Shown piece after piece: positions 10,518-19,422 of a DNA stretch of 64,000 nt; the first letter of the stretch is position 1; each line of letters begins with the position of its first letter. This DNA comes from Niastella sp. OAS944. GTDB lineage: Bacteria; Bacteroidota; Bacteroidia; Chitinophagales; Chitinophagaceae. The notes beneath the pieces are model-generated. The model did not search any database, was not told the DNA's origin, and was given only the letters and a program-made list of their open reading frames with translations. The translations under genes were made by a program, and so were the position numbers. The stretch lies in the NCBI GenBank assembly GCA_024809215.1, contig JANUBW010000006.1, positions 248,936 through 312,935 on the forward strand. Reading direction: 5' to 3'.

Positions 10518-10606
10518 ATGACCGGGTGTATTTTGTATATAGGGTTTATATACGTAAAACAACGCCGATACCACTAGCTAAACCCGATAAACTACGCTAT
10601 AGTTTT

Positions 10607-11116
10607 TTACAGATCATGTTTTTCGCAAAGGTCACTGTACTTGTCCAGCATATCGGGCTGACTTCTTATATTAACAAGCCCAACCGTGTCAAATTCATCC
10701 AGGCCTGCTTTGCTCGTTACTCCCAGGTATGCCAATGCTTCATTTATAGTTGTTATTTTTTTACTTACCCATGTATCATTTTTGTAAACACTGGCAAATT
10801 GCGACCCAATGCCGCCAAAATAATCTGTTGAAATGATCGCAAACTCAATATAAGGGGTGGCTATATAAGGGGTAGCTGAAATCTTTTTCATAAGTTCAGC
10901 TAAAGCTAGTTCGGTAGGAATGGTCCAAGATGCGGGTTTGGCGCTTTCCAAAAATCCCTTCAGCCCAAATATGAATTGCCAATAACTGGCATAATTGTGA
11001 CTCACATGAAATAGCGTTAAATTAAATCCCAGGTCTTTGCCAACCAGGTCATATTTAATAGCAATATCTTTACCATATTCGCCTTTAAGGATCAGTGCTG
11101 TAATGTTGTGTGGCAT
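10607..11116 (-). CDS. Unknown 169-aa protein
   Basis: I do not recognise a family. The protein has no signal peptide or membrane segment and is mixed alpha/beta in composition. It contains an internal five-residue duplication, ATPYIATPY, matched by a near-exact 15-nt DNA duplication around 10850-10870. It is transcribed towards the GH39-like gene (89 nt away) and divergently from the GH95 gene. It looks like a real gene because it fills the interval and lacks a better competing frame, but its function is not visible. Confidence 0.55.
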   Translation of the reverse strand: MPHNITALILKGEYGKDIAIKYDLVGKDLGFNLTLFHVSHNYASYWQFIFGLKGFLESAKPASWTIPTELALAELMKKISATPYIATPYIEFAIISTDYFGGIGSQFASVYKNDTWVSKKITTINEALAYLGVTSKAGLDEFDTVGLVNIRSQPDMLDKYSDLCEKHDL

Positions 11117-11184
11117 AATTATAAAAGGTCGGATTTATGCAAAATAAAGTCTTTTTCAAATAATGTTACAAATACGCCTGCCAT

Positions 11185-11192
11185 TAACTTTG
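11185..11192 (+). promoter_or_regulatory. Bacteroidota -7 element upstream of GH95
   Basis: TAACTTTG matches the Bacteroidota -7 consensus TAnnTTTG exactly and lies 21 nt before the GH95 ATG. No good -33 TTTG is seen at the expected distance, so this is a partial match. Confidence 0.45.
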
Positions 11193-11213
11193 AGCACGTC
11201 TTAAAATTGCCAT

Positions 11214-13724
11214 ATGAATAAAACGAAGAAAGCCTCGTGTATAGTTTCTCTTCTGTTCCTGTTAATTCCACTGGCAGGGATCACTCAAATGCATATTGAT
11301 AATTTACACTATGATCGGCCAGCCCACGAATGGACGGAAGCGCTACCTGTAGGCAATGGCCGCCTTGGCGCCATGGTGTTTGGCGGTGTGCAGGAAGAGT
11401 TGATACAGTTAAATGAAAGTAGCCTTTGGAGTGGCGGGCCAATACCTAAAGTGATAAATCCCGATGCTGCCAGTCACTTACCCGAGATCAGAAAGGTGTT
11501 GCTGGAAGCCGATTTCGACAAGGCAAGCGCGCTGGCAAAAAAAATGCAGGGCCTTTTCACCGAATCGTATATGCCTATGGGCGATCTTATTATTAAACAA
11601 CAATTCAGGGATACAGCTGTAACGGGTTATGAACGCAGCCTGGACATACAAAACGCAAGATGTAATACCTCATATATGGCGGGCGGTGAATTTTTTACCC
11701 GTACCGTATATGCATCAGCGCCCGATCAGGTGATCATTATACAAATAAAAGCGATCACTGCCGGTTCGCTAAACCTGAAAGTGGGTGCCCGAAGCCCGCT
11801 TATGTATACCCTAAGTGCAGCCGCTAACAATGAATTGGTAATGAAGGGAAAGGCGCCGGCACATGCCGATCCCAGCTATTATAAAAGGAACCAGGCGCCG
11901 ATCATCTGGAAAGACAGTACCGGCGCCAACTGTAGCGGTATGCGGTACGAAATGATTGTGAAAGCAGTGAATACAGGAGGAACGGTTACAGCCGATACAT
12001 CTGGCATAACAATAAAGAGTGCTTCCGACGTTGTACTGTATATCTCTGCCGCTACAAGCTTTAACGGCTTTGATAAATGCCCCGATAAAGAGGGTAAGGA
12101 TGAGCACAAGTTGGCAACAGGGTATTTGAATGCAGCCCTGAAATATAATGTTCAGCAACTAATAGACCGCCAGCGAGCCGACCATAGAAAATATTACGAC
12201 AGGGTAACTTTTCATTTACAGGATACTACGTTGGGATATAATAAAGGGATCCGTGTAAACAAGAATTCCATGCTCCCCAGCGACAAACGACTTGAAAACT
12301 ACTCTGCAGGAGCGTACGACCCGGGCATTGAAGTGTTATACTTTAACTATGGCCGTTACCTATTGTTGTCGTGCTCGAGGCCGGGCGGGATACCTGCCAA
12401 TTTACAGGGCCTCTGGAATAAAGAACTGCGGGCGCCCTGGAGTTCAAACTTTACCATCAATATAAATACACAAATGAACTACTGGCCGGCAGAAGTAACG
12501 AACTTATCCGAGATGCATTTGCCGCTTTTTGACCTCATGAACAACCTGGCTGTTACGGGTAAACGCACTACCAAAGAGTTTTATGGTATGAACGGCTGGG
12601 TAGCGCATCACAATACCGATATCTGGGCAACCAGCAATCCCGTAGGTAATAAAGGCGATGGCGACCCCAAATGGGCCAACTGGCCACAGGGCGGTAACTG
12701 GCTTTGTCAGCACGCCTGGGAACATTATAGCTTCACCAGGGATAAAAAATTCTTAAAGAACGTCGCTTATCCTTTAATGAAAGGGGCTGCTGAGTTTTGT
12801 CTCGACTGGCTCGTAGAAGATAAAGATGGCTACCTCATCATGGTGCCTTCCACTTCGCCCGAAAATGATTTTAAATATGGCAATGGTAAAACGTCGGGCA
12901 TTGGCGTGGCTACTACTATGGATATGTCTATCATCTGGGACCTGTTCACCAACCTGATAGAAGCCTGTGATGTGCTGGGTATTGATAAAGTTTTCCACGA
13001 CAAACTGGTGGCCAGGAAAGCAAAATTGTATCCATTGCACATTGGCAGCAAAGGCAATTTGCAGGAATGGAATAAAGACTATGAAGATGTTGATCCGCAA
13101 CATCGCCATGTATCGCATTTGTTTGGCTTGCATCCCGGAAGGCAAATAGCGCCGGTATCAACACCTGAGTTTGCAGCAGCTGCCCGCAGAACATTAGAAA
13201 TAAGGGGTGATGAAGGTACGGGTTGGAGCAAGGCCTGGAAGATCAACTTTTGGGCACGTTTACTCGATGGCAACCATGCCTACTCATTGGTACGCCAGTT
13301 GTTGACTTATACCGGCAATTCAGGCACCGGTTTTAAAAGAGGCGGCACCTATGCCAACTTCTTCGATGCGCATCCGCCTTTTCAAATCGATGGCAACTTT
13401 GGCGGCACAGCCGGCATGGCCGAAATGCTGTTGCAAAGTCATTTGGGCGAAGTGCATTTGTTACCTGCACTGCCCGATGCCTGGGGTGAAGGTTCGGTTT
13501 CCGGCTTAAAAGCCCGTGGTAATTTTGATGTATCCATTCATTGGAAAAATCACCGGCTCACCAATGCCCTCATTGTATCGAACGTGGGCGGAATTTGTAA
13601 AATAAGAACTGCAATACCTGTTACTATAGTATCGCTGAAAATTAAATCGGAAAAAGACGCGCATGGCTATGTGCTTACATTCGATACAAAACAAGGACAG
13701 ACATATCTGATCAACTCATTGTAA
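11214..13724 (+). CDS. GH95 alpha-L-fucosidase
   Basis: An 836-aa secreted enzyme with a signal peptide (about residues 1-25). The GH95 start signature is clear: [19 protein letters not shown] and [15 protein letters not shown]. The alpha/alpha barrel follows with [39 protein letters not shown] (catalytic Glu region) and [17 protein letters not shown]. Family members invert alpha-1,2-L-fucosyl or alpha-L-galactosyl linkages, as in xyloglucan side chains. Length matches the family (about 780-840). It is monocistronic, with its own promoter-like element and a hairpin after the stop. It hints that branched hemicellulose or pectin is also a substrate here. Confidence 0.92.
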   Translation: MNKTKKASCIVSLLFLLIPLAGITQMHIDNLHYDRPAHEWTEALPVGNGRLGAMVFGGVQEELIQLNESSLWSGGPIPKVINPDAASHLPEIRKVLLEADFDKASALAKKMQGLFTESYMPMGDLIIKQQFRDTAVTGYERSLDIQNARCNTSYMAGGEFFTRTVYASAPDQVIIIQIKAITAGSLNLKVGARSPLMYTLSAAANNELVMKGKAPAHADPSYYKRNQAPIIWKDSTGANCSGMRYEMIVKAVNTGGTVTADTSGITIKSASDVVLYISAATSFNGFDKCPDKEGKDEHKLATGYLNAALKYNVQQLIDRQRADHRKYYDRVTFHLQDTTLGYNKGIRVNKNSMLPSDKRLENYSAGAYDPGIEVLYFNYGRYLLLSCSRPGGIPANLQGLWNKELRAPWSSNFTININTQMNYWPAEVTNLSEMHLPLFDLMNNLAVTGKRTTKEFYGMNGWVAHHNTDIWATSNPVGNKGDGDPKWANWPQGGNWLCQHAWEHYSFTRDKKFLKNVAYPLMKGAAEFCLDWLVEDKDGYLIMVPSTSPENDFKYGNGKTSGIGVATTMDMSIIWDLFTNLIEACDVLGIDKVFHDKLVARKAKLYPLHIGSKGNLQEWNKDYEDVDPQHRHVSHLFGLHPGRQIAPVSTPEFAAAARRTLEIRGDEGTGWSKAWKINFWARLLDGNHAYSLVRQLLTYTGNSGTGFKRGGTYANFFDAHPPFQIDGNFGGTAGMAEMLLQSHLGEVHLLPALPDAWGEGSVSGLKARGNFDVSIHWKNHRLTNALIVSNVGGICKIRTAIPVTIVSLKIKSEKDAHGYVLTFDTKQGQTYLINSL

Positions 13725-13780
13725 GTTCTGATCTTCGTCAGTGCCCTTCCTGATAGTGGTTAGCCCAAAACATGATTCTA

Positions 13781-13820
13781 CACCGGGAATAAAAGTATTA
13801 CGGTACTTTTATTCCCGGTG
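13781..13820 (+). terminator. Perfect 17-bp inverted repeat between GH95 and the Ric operon
   Basis: The 17-nt arm at 13781-13797 (begins CACCGGG) is perfectly complementary to 13804-13820 around a 6-nt loop. It is followed by ATTTATTT, a weak T tract. It most likely terminates GH95 transcription. It also ends 14 nt before a -7 element, so it may double as an operator for the Rrf2 protein encoded at the end of the downstream operon. Confidence 0.55.
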
Positions 13821-13834
13821 ATTTATTTCACTTA

Positions 13835-13842
13835 TACCTTTG
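13835..13842 (+). promoter_or_regulatory. -7 element of the Ric operon
   Basis: TACCTTTG is an exact match to TAnnTTTG, 35 nt before the ric ATG. The -33 region falls within the right arm of the palindrome at 13781-13820, which would suit repression by a bound regulator. Confidence 0.5.
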
Positions 13843-13877
13843 TTGCGTACTAAGGAATAAATGAAATATTAAACACT

Positions 13878-14819
13878 ATGCAGGAAAATATTTTAAATGT
13901 AACGTTACTGGAGCCCCGGCAAAAACACCCCACTATTTTTGCCCGTTTCGATGCGCTCAATGAAGGAGAAAGTGTAACCATACACAACGATCACGATCCC
14001 AAACCGCTTTATTACCAATTGCTGGGTGAACGGGGAAATACCTTTAGCTGGGAATATCTTGAACAGGGGCCCGAATGGTGGAAGGTGCGTATAGGAAAGA
14101 ATGTTGCCGGCGCATTGGATGAAACACTTGGACAAATTGCCGCTAAAGACCTGCGCAAGGCTGAAGTATTTAAAAAGTACGGACTCGATTTTTGTTGCGG
14201 TGGTAAGAAATCGGTTAAAGAAGCCTGTTTGGAAAAAGGGCTCGATGTAACGAAGATAGAGTTCGAATTACAACAGGTTGAAAAAACTGCAAGTGGCGGC
14301 CGGCCCTTACCTTATAATGAATGGGGCCTCGATTTTCTGGCCGACTATATAATGAATACACATCATAGTTACGTAAAGAAATATCTCCCCGAAATAAGAC
14401 AATATGCCGCGAAAGTTGCGAAGGTGCATGGCGATGCTCATCCTGAGTTAATTACTATTCAAACCCTGGTTGAAACCTTGAATAATGAACTGTTGGGGCA
14501 CCTGAATAAAGAAGAAGCTATCTTATTTCCATTTATCAAACGCCTGGTGAAAATAGAGCCTGGTCAACCCGCTGCCTTTTTTCCTTTTGGCTCCATTCAA
14601 AATCCTATTAGCGTAATGGAACTGGAGCATGAAACCGCTGGTGGTATTTTGGAGAAGATAAGAGAACTCGCTAATAATTACACGTTGCCTGCCGATGCCT
14701 GCGCCAGCTATAGTTTGTTGTACCGCTTATTAAATGAATTTGAGAACGATCTGCATATTCATGTGCACCTCGAGAACAATATTCTTTTCCCCAAAGCCCT
14801 GGCGCTGGAGAAGAAATAA
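13878..14819 (+). CDS. ric: Iron-sulfur cluster repair di-iron protein with N-terminal DUF2249
   Basis: A 313-aa cytoplasmic protein in three parts. Residues about 1-75 are a DUF2249 domain. Residues about 78-135 are the ScdA/RIC N-terminal domain, with the CC pair in YGLDFCCGGK. Residues about 155-312 are a hemerythrin domain with THHSY, HLNKEEAILF, ELEHE and HVHLENNILF as ligand motifs. Ric/YtfE/ScdA proteins repair iron-sulfur clusters damaged by NO or oxidative stress and bind a di-iron centre. The DUF2249 fusion makes it longer than the usual 220-240 aa. It is the first gene of a five-gene unit ending in an Rrf2 regulator, consistent with NO-responsive control. Confidence 0.9.
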   Translation: MQENILNVTLLEPRQKHPTIFARFDALNEGESVTIHNDHDPKPLYYQLLGERGNTFSWEYLEQGPEWWKVRIGKNVAGALDETLGQIAAKDLRKAEVFKKYGLDFCCGGKKSVKEACLEKGLDVTKIEFELQQVEKTASGGRPLPYNEWGLDFLADYIMNTHHSYVKKYLPEIRQYAAKVAKVHGDAHPELITIQTLVETLNNELLGHLNKEEAILFPFIKRLVKIEPGQPAAFFPFGSIQNPISVMELEHETAGGILEKIRELANNYTLPADACASYSLLYRLLNEFENDLHIHVHLENNILFPKALALEKK

Positions 14820-14864
14820 GTTTTAGAACGTAAGCCCGCCTGCTATTACAATAAACTTAATGCT

Positions 14865-15671
14865 ATGGTTATAACAGCCAATACAAAGATCGCCGCCATA
14901 CTAAAGCACCATCCGGCTGCTTTAGAAGCTATCATCAGCCTGTCGCCTAAATTTGAAAAGCTGCGTAATCCTATCTTAAGAAAGTTAATGGCAGGGCGGG
15001 CTTCCGTTTCAACGGCCAGTAAGATCGGTGGCTGCAGTATCAACGAGTTTTTCAAAAAGCTGCAACCATTGGGGTTCAATGCAGATGATACTGTACCGAT
15101 AGTTGCAGAAGAAAAACAACAAGCGCCTGATTTTATAAAGTCATTGACGCCAAATGACATTGTAATACTCGATGTGCGGCCGGTTATAGCATCGGGTAAA
15201 GACCCGTTGAATATCATTCTTGAACAATTCAAAAGCCTTCAACCGGGACAGGTATTGAAACTGTTGAACAGTTTTGAACCAATGCCTTTAATGCTGTTGT
15301 TGCAAAAACAGGGCTTCAATAGCTGGGCAAATGAGATCAACAATAACCTGGTAGAAACCTGGTTTTACTGTAAGTCGGTTGCAAATGTTACGGCAGCTGC
15401 ACCCGTTACCAAAACGTCAATGAATTGGGATGAAATACTGGCAAAGTATAACAACCGGCTTCAGACAGTGGATGTGCGTGGGCTTGAAATGCCATTGCCC
15501 ATGATGACCATAGTCGAAGCGCTCGATGGCCTGGTTGCAGGTACTGCTTTGTATGTTTATCATAAACGTATTCCGGTTTTCCTGCTGCCAGAATTAGCAC
15601 AGCGGAAATTTGTGTATCGGATAAAAGAAGTGCGTGAAGGAGAAGTGCATCTTTTAATTTTTAATACCTGA
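14865..15671 (+). CDS. DUF1858 plus two DUF2249 domains
   Basis: A 268-aa cytoplasmic protein. Residues about 3-70 are a DUF1858-like domain (TKIAAILKHHPAALEAI, then the ASKIGGCSINEF pattern). Residues about 95-165 (ILDVRPVIASGKDPLNIIL) and about 185-265 (TVDVRGLEMPLPMMTIVEAL) are two DUF2249 domains. Such proteins accompany Ric and NO-detoxification genes in Bacteroidota and may bind metal or persulfide, but the biochemical role is not established. It lies 45 nt after ric and only 4 nt before the next gene, so it is in the same operon. Confidence 0.8.
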   Translation: MVITANTKIAAILKHHPAALEAIISLSPKFEKLRNPILRKLMAGRASVSTASKIGGCSINEFFKKLQPLGFNADDTVPIVAEEKQQAPDFIKSLTPNDIVILDVRPVIASGKDPLNIILEQFKSLQPGQVLKLLNSFEPMPLMLLLQKQGFNSWANEINNNLVETWFYCKSVANVTAAAPVTKTSMNWDEILAKYNNRLQTVDVRGLEMPLPMMTIVEALDGLVAGTALYVYHKRIPVFLLPELAQRKFVYRIKEVREGEVHLLIFNT

Positions 15672-15675
15672 TGGT

Positions 15676-16478
15676 ATGCACAGAAACAACAGCGAACTGG
15701 TTAAAACAACTACACACAAAGTAGTATTGCCCTTTTATGTGTATGCGGCTTTGGCGTTTCTGGCGTCTGCTGTCATGTTGTTCACTTCCTCACATACATT
15801 TACACAACATTATTTTCAACCGCATATTCTGGCCATAACACATACTATGGCGTTGGGGTGGGGCACCATGATCATTTTGGGCTCAAGCCATCAGCTATTA
15901 CCCATTTTAATAGAAAGGGAATTGTACAGTAACAGGCTGGCATACTTCACCTTTGCTTTTGCTGCTGCAGGCATACCATTGCTTATATGGTCGTTTTACA
16001 CATTCAATATGCAATGGCCCGCCCAAACCGGGGCAGTGCTTATTAATGTGGCGGTATTGTTTTATTTGATAAACGTAGCGGCTGGTATTGCTCAAAGCAA
16101 AACGGAAAATGTAAATGCCATTTTTGTGTTTGCCGCCGGCATTTTACAAAACTGGTATTAGCCTATGGGTTCACCATCTTTTTTGGATGGCTTACTGCTC
16201 TCATTCTGGGCATGACCTTTAAAACACTGCCTTTTATTGTATGGAATAAAATATACCATACAAAATCAGGCCTCGGCCAAACGCCCGATCCCAAGGAACT
16301 GTTCAGTGCAGGTATGTTCAATGGTATGGTTATAAGTTATTTGCCGGGGTTTCTGCTGTTTGCCGTTGGGGTGCTTATCTCAAATGCACTTGTAATAAAG
16401 CTAGGCGCGGGATTGTTGCTATGCAGTGCATTTTTATATACTGCCAACGTATTAAAAATATTTTCACAAAGAGCGTAA
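15676..16478 (+). pseudogene. Haem-copper oxidase subunit I-like membrane protein, internally deleted and frameshifted
   Basis: The first frame runs to a stop at 16161 (161 aa) with four membrane segments, including ITHTMALGWGTMIILGSSH. The C-terminal part is in a different frame, beginning near 16150 with KLVLAYGFTIFFGWLTAL and continuing as MTFKTLPFIVWNKIYH to 16478. In related Bacteroidota proteins of about 400 aa as I know them, these two pieces are separated by four or more membrane segments with a conserved HAH motif, none of which is present here. The junction near 16135-16150 therefore looks like an internal deletion with loss of frame. The family sits with NO-response genes (NnrS/cytochrome oxidase-like). 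Neighbours on both sides are intact. Confidence 0.75.
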
Positions 16479-16481
16479 TGT

Positions 16482-16784
16482 ATGAATGACGTAAGCAATG
16501 CCCTGGCGGGGTTACGCGAAGTGCTCGATCCTGAAATTGGATTGAACGTAGTTGATATGGGGCTTATTTACCAGTTGCAAATTGATGAGGCGGCCAGAAA
16601 AATATTTGTAATAATGACTTTAAGTACACAGTTTTGTCCTATGGGACATTCCATTGTTGATGGGGTGGAAAATAATTTACTGGCCCATTATCCCGGCTAT
16701 ACGGTACTTGTGAAGGTGGTATTTGAACCGGCCTGGACCCAGGAAATGATCTCAAAGGAAGGACTTGATTTTTTAAACCGATAA
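16482..16784 (+). CDS. DUF59/MIP18-family metal-sulfur cluster assembly factor
   Basis: A 100-aa cytoplasmic protein with the family start LREVLDPEIGLNVVDMGLIY and the conserved Cys in TQFCPMGHSIVDGV. Relatives (SufT, PaaD-like) help assemble or insert iron-sulfur clusters. It fits a stress operon that repairs such clusters. It starts 3 nt after the broken membrane gene and ends 3 nt before the regulator. Confidence 0.88.
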   Translation: MNDVSNALAGLREVLDPEIGLNVVDMGLIYQLQIDEAARKIFVIMTLSTQFCPMGHSIVDGVENNLLAHYPGYTVLVKVVFEPAWTQEMISKEGLDFLNR

Positions 16785-16787
16785 CCG

Positions 16788-17219
16788 ATGCTGAGCTCTA
16801 CTTGTAAAACCGCTATAAAAGCCGTTATTTATCTCGCCTCTAAATTTGAGAGTGGCGAAAATGCCGGTATTAAGGAAATTGCAGAGTTTATTGATGCCAG
16901 TGAGCACACCATTGGTAAATTAATGCAAACGCTGGTGAAGCAGGGCGTGGTTAATAGTGTTAAAGGGCCTTCGGGCGGTTTCTATATTTCAAAAGAACAA
17001 AGAAAACAGCCCATCATCAATATAGTTGAGGCTATCGATGGAAAACAATTGTTTAAAGAATGTGGTCTTGGGTTGAGCAAATGTTCGGCCAGCCGGCCAT
17101 GCCCCATACATCATGATTATAAGGAGGCCCGCGACAAAGTTGAAAAACTTTTCAGCACCCGAAAAATTGCCGATCTGTGCGAACCGGTAAATGATGGACT
17201 GGCGTATTTGATTGGGTAG
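16788..17219 (+). CDS. Rrf2-family regulator with three-Cys cluster motif (NsrR-like)
   Basis: A 143-aa winged-helix regulator. The N-terminal HTH (about residues 25-65) has the family's VNSVKGPSGGFYIS wing. Cys 92, 99 and 105 (C-x6-C-x5-C) match the iron-sulfur ligand pattern of NsrR/IscR. A cluster sensing NO or redox state would fit its place at the end of the ric operon. It ends 2 nt before the stop codon of a convergent gene. NsrR is the likely functional analogue, but orthology is not shown. Confidence 0.88.
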   Translation: MLSSTCKTAIKAVIYLASKFESGENAGIKEIAEFIDASEHTIGKLMQTLVKQGVVNSVKGPSGGFYISKEQRKQPIINIVEAIDGKQLFKECGLGLSKCSASRPCPIHHDYKEARDKVEKLFSTRKIADLCEPVNDGLAYLIG

Positions 17220-17221
17220 GG

Positions 17222-17830
17222 TTATTGAATCACTACCGAAACAATTGGCGAATACCCCTGCCGTTTCCTGGTACCAATACCCACTATCCGGAACCAATAC
17301 CTTTTTTCAGACTTCAGGTTAATAAAAGTATACTTTTTATTAGTACTTCCTTCGCTATGCCATATGGTGTTTTTGCCAGGCTGTTCGATGGCATATTGGT
17401 GAGCATAACCTTTCACGCCCTTTACACCCTTAGCCTGGATGGTTGCAATGCCAGGGCCGCCCAGTTTAACCTCCAAATCTTCAATTACAGGTGCGATCCA
17501 GATTTTACGTCGTTCCTGTGTTGCATCGAACCCGCTGCTAAGGATGATCATTCTATCCCCGTTACTGACCTTTAATACATATGTAACCAGTTCCTGTAAC
17601 AACGCAAGGACGAGTTCTTTTTTTCCGTCTTTAACAGCAACCATATGTTTATCGCGCCCTAATGCGTTGGCCAGTGCTTTTTGAAAAGCAGGAGTCGCTT
17701 TTTTTAGCTTTTCCAGGGCCGCTGGTGGTTTGGGGAATAATGGATTGTTTTCCATTTTATCTATAACGCACATGCTTGTCATCAAGATGTCGTGTTGGCG
17801 TCTTTTGTACCCATAGTTTATTCTGCTCAT
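17222..17830 (-). CDS. Fibronectin type III-like hypothetical protein
   Basis: 202 aa from ATG 17830; the frame extends to 17917, but the extra stretch has no support. The C-terminal half (YAHQYAIEQP, then KYTFINLKSEKRYWFRI and VGIGTRKRQGYSP) reads like an Fn3 domain. The N-terminal half is helical and unrecognised, with a hydrophobic patch ELVLALLQELVTYVL. No signal peptide is seen. Proteins like this are frequent in Chitinophagaceae and uncharacterised. It converges on the Rrf2 gene with a 2-nt gap. Confidence 0.65.
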   Translation of the reverse strand: MSRINYGYKRRQHDILMTSMCVIDKMENNPLFPKPPAALEKLKKATPAFQKALANALGRDKHMVAVKDGKKELVLALLQELVTYVLKVSNGDRMIILSSGFDATQERRKIWIAPVIEDLEVKLGGPGIATIQAKGVKGVKGYAHQYAIEQPGKNTIWHSEGSTNKKYTFINLKSEKRYWFRIVGIGTRKRQGYSPIVSVVIQ

Positions 17831-18030
17831 AATAGCTGTTTTTATGGGACTCTGTGCTGGTTGGAAAACGTATAGTGGATACGAGAGGATCAATGAATAC
17901 AAATATAACATGTGCACTATGCGAAAACAAAAATTTTAGCCCTGTAATAGTGTTATCGAACTGGTTTATACGTTTTGCCTAAATTAGAATAAAATAAAGC
18001 TGATGTTCGTTAGTAAAATGGGGCAAAATT

Positions 18031-18306
18031 CGTTTTCACGGTGTTCCTGCAAACGAAAAAGGCAAAGAAATCGTTTGCACGATGTTCCTGCAAACGGAAA
18101 AAGAATAGAAATCGTTTGCACGGTGTTCCTGCAAACGAAAAAGGCAAAGAATACGTTTGCATAATGTTATTGCAAACGAAAAAGCCAAAAAAATCGTTTG
18201 CAGGATGCTTCTGCAAACGAAAAAGGCGAGGAATTCGTTTACCCGGTGTTCCTGCAAACGAAAAGTGAGTGAAATTTGTTTGCACCAACTGCCTGCAAAC
18301 GAAATC
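18031..18306. repeat. Tandem array of seven 41-bp hairpin units
   Basis: Units start at 18031, 18072, 18113, 18154, 18195, 18236 and 18277 (the last is partial). Each has the arms CGTTTGCA and TGCAAACG around a 9-nt loop, then a 16-nt A/G-rich linker. Linkers are similar to one another, so this is not CRISPR. Arms are conserved in units 2-5 and degenerate in units 1, 6 and 7. The array ends about 90 bp before the aldo/keto reductase start. Open frames across it on both strands are a by-product of the repeats. The rest of 17831-18395 shows no gene. Confidence 0.9.
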
Positions 18307-18395
18307 CAGCCTTTGGATACAACTCCCCATGATTTAAACACTTTTCTCAGCCGCTTTCCATTCACTTTTGCAGTATAAAATTTAAACGCATTCGT

Positions 18396-19405
18396 ATGGA
18401 AAGCATTCCACAAATGAAATTAGGCAGTCAGGGGCTTATTGTTCCTAAAATTGGGCTTGGCTGTATGGGTATGACGGGTATGGGTCATTATGATATTTAC
18501 GGTAAAGCAAATGAACAGGAAGCTATTGCTACTATTCATCGTTCTTTAGAACTGGGCGGAAATTTTTAGACACTGCCGATCTGTATGGACCGCTTGTTAA
18601 TGAACAATTGATTGCAAAAGCCATAAAAGGAAAACGAAATGAGTATATCATTGCCACTAAGTTTGGTTGGGAAATTGATGATGCAGGTGCAATAACCTGG
18701 AGCATCAACGGGAAAAAAGAGTATGTAAAGAAAGCGGTGGAACGTTCTTTAAAGAACCTGAATACCGATGTTATTGATCTTTACTATTTACACCGCGTTG
18801 ATCCCAATACGCCCATTGAAGAAACCGTACAGGCCATGGCCGATCTGGTTGCGGCAGGTAAGGTAAAGTATATCGGTTTGTCTGAAGCCGGTTCCGAAAC
18901 CATTCGCCGCGCGCACGCCATTCGTCCTATTACTGCTGTTCAATCGGAATACTCATTATTTGAGCGGGATGTGGAAGAAGCTGGAATACTTAATACGTTA
19001 CAGGAACTGGGTATTGGCTTTGTACCTTATTCACCATTAGGCCGCGGTTTTATTACCGGTGAATTGAAAAGTTTTGATGATCTGTCTGCCGATGATTTCA
19101 GACGCTCGTTACCCAAATTTCAGGGGCAACAATTTTATAAGAATATCGACCTGTTACATGAAATTGAAAAACTGGCTGATGAAAAAGGCATTACTCCTTC
19201 GCAGCTGGCCCTTGCCTGGGTAATGGCAAAAGGATATGTACCTATTCCCGGTACTAAAAGAGTTAAATACCTGGAGCAGAATATTGCTGCTACTGCAATT
19301 TCATTATCAACTGCCGATTTGAACAGGTTAGAGTCAATTATTCCTTTAGGTACTATTACCGGCGACCGGTACGATGCGAACGGAATGAAGGGAGTTAATT
19401 TATAA
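18396..19405 (+). pseudogene. Aldo/keto reductase with one-base frameshift
   Basis: ATG 18396 opens an AKR frame (KLGSQGLIVPKIGLGCMGM) that stops at 18568 (GGNF, stop). Adding one T to the five-T run at 18563-18567 restores LGGNFLDTADLYGP and a 336-aa protein. The tetrad is then present: Asp and Tyr in DTADLYG, Lys in IIATKFGW and His in LYYLHRVD. Members reduce carbonyls with NADPH. The coding pattern is otherwise undamaged, so this is either a very recent mutation, phase variation at the T run, or a sequence error. An AraC gene follows 17 nt later. Confidence 0.85.
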
Positions 19406-19422
19406 GCATACCTTTGTAACCA

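Noticed and set aside
12774..13273. Antisense open frames within the GH95 gene
   Set aside because: They overlap a strongly supported enzyme and show no domain, start context or independent promoter.
18031..18306. CRISPR array
   Set aside because: The linkers between palindromes are similar to each other and only 16 nt long, the units are contiguous 41-bp repeats, and no cas gene is present.
18010..18413. Open frames on both strands through the hairpin array (repetitive Cys/Phe/Arg peptides)
   Set aside because: The 41-bp unit cycles through all frames, so long open frames arise from the repeat itself; no start context, signal or non-repetitive domain is present.
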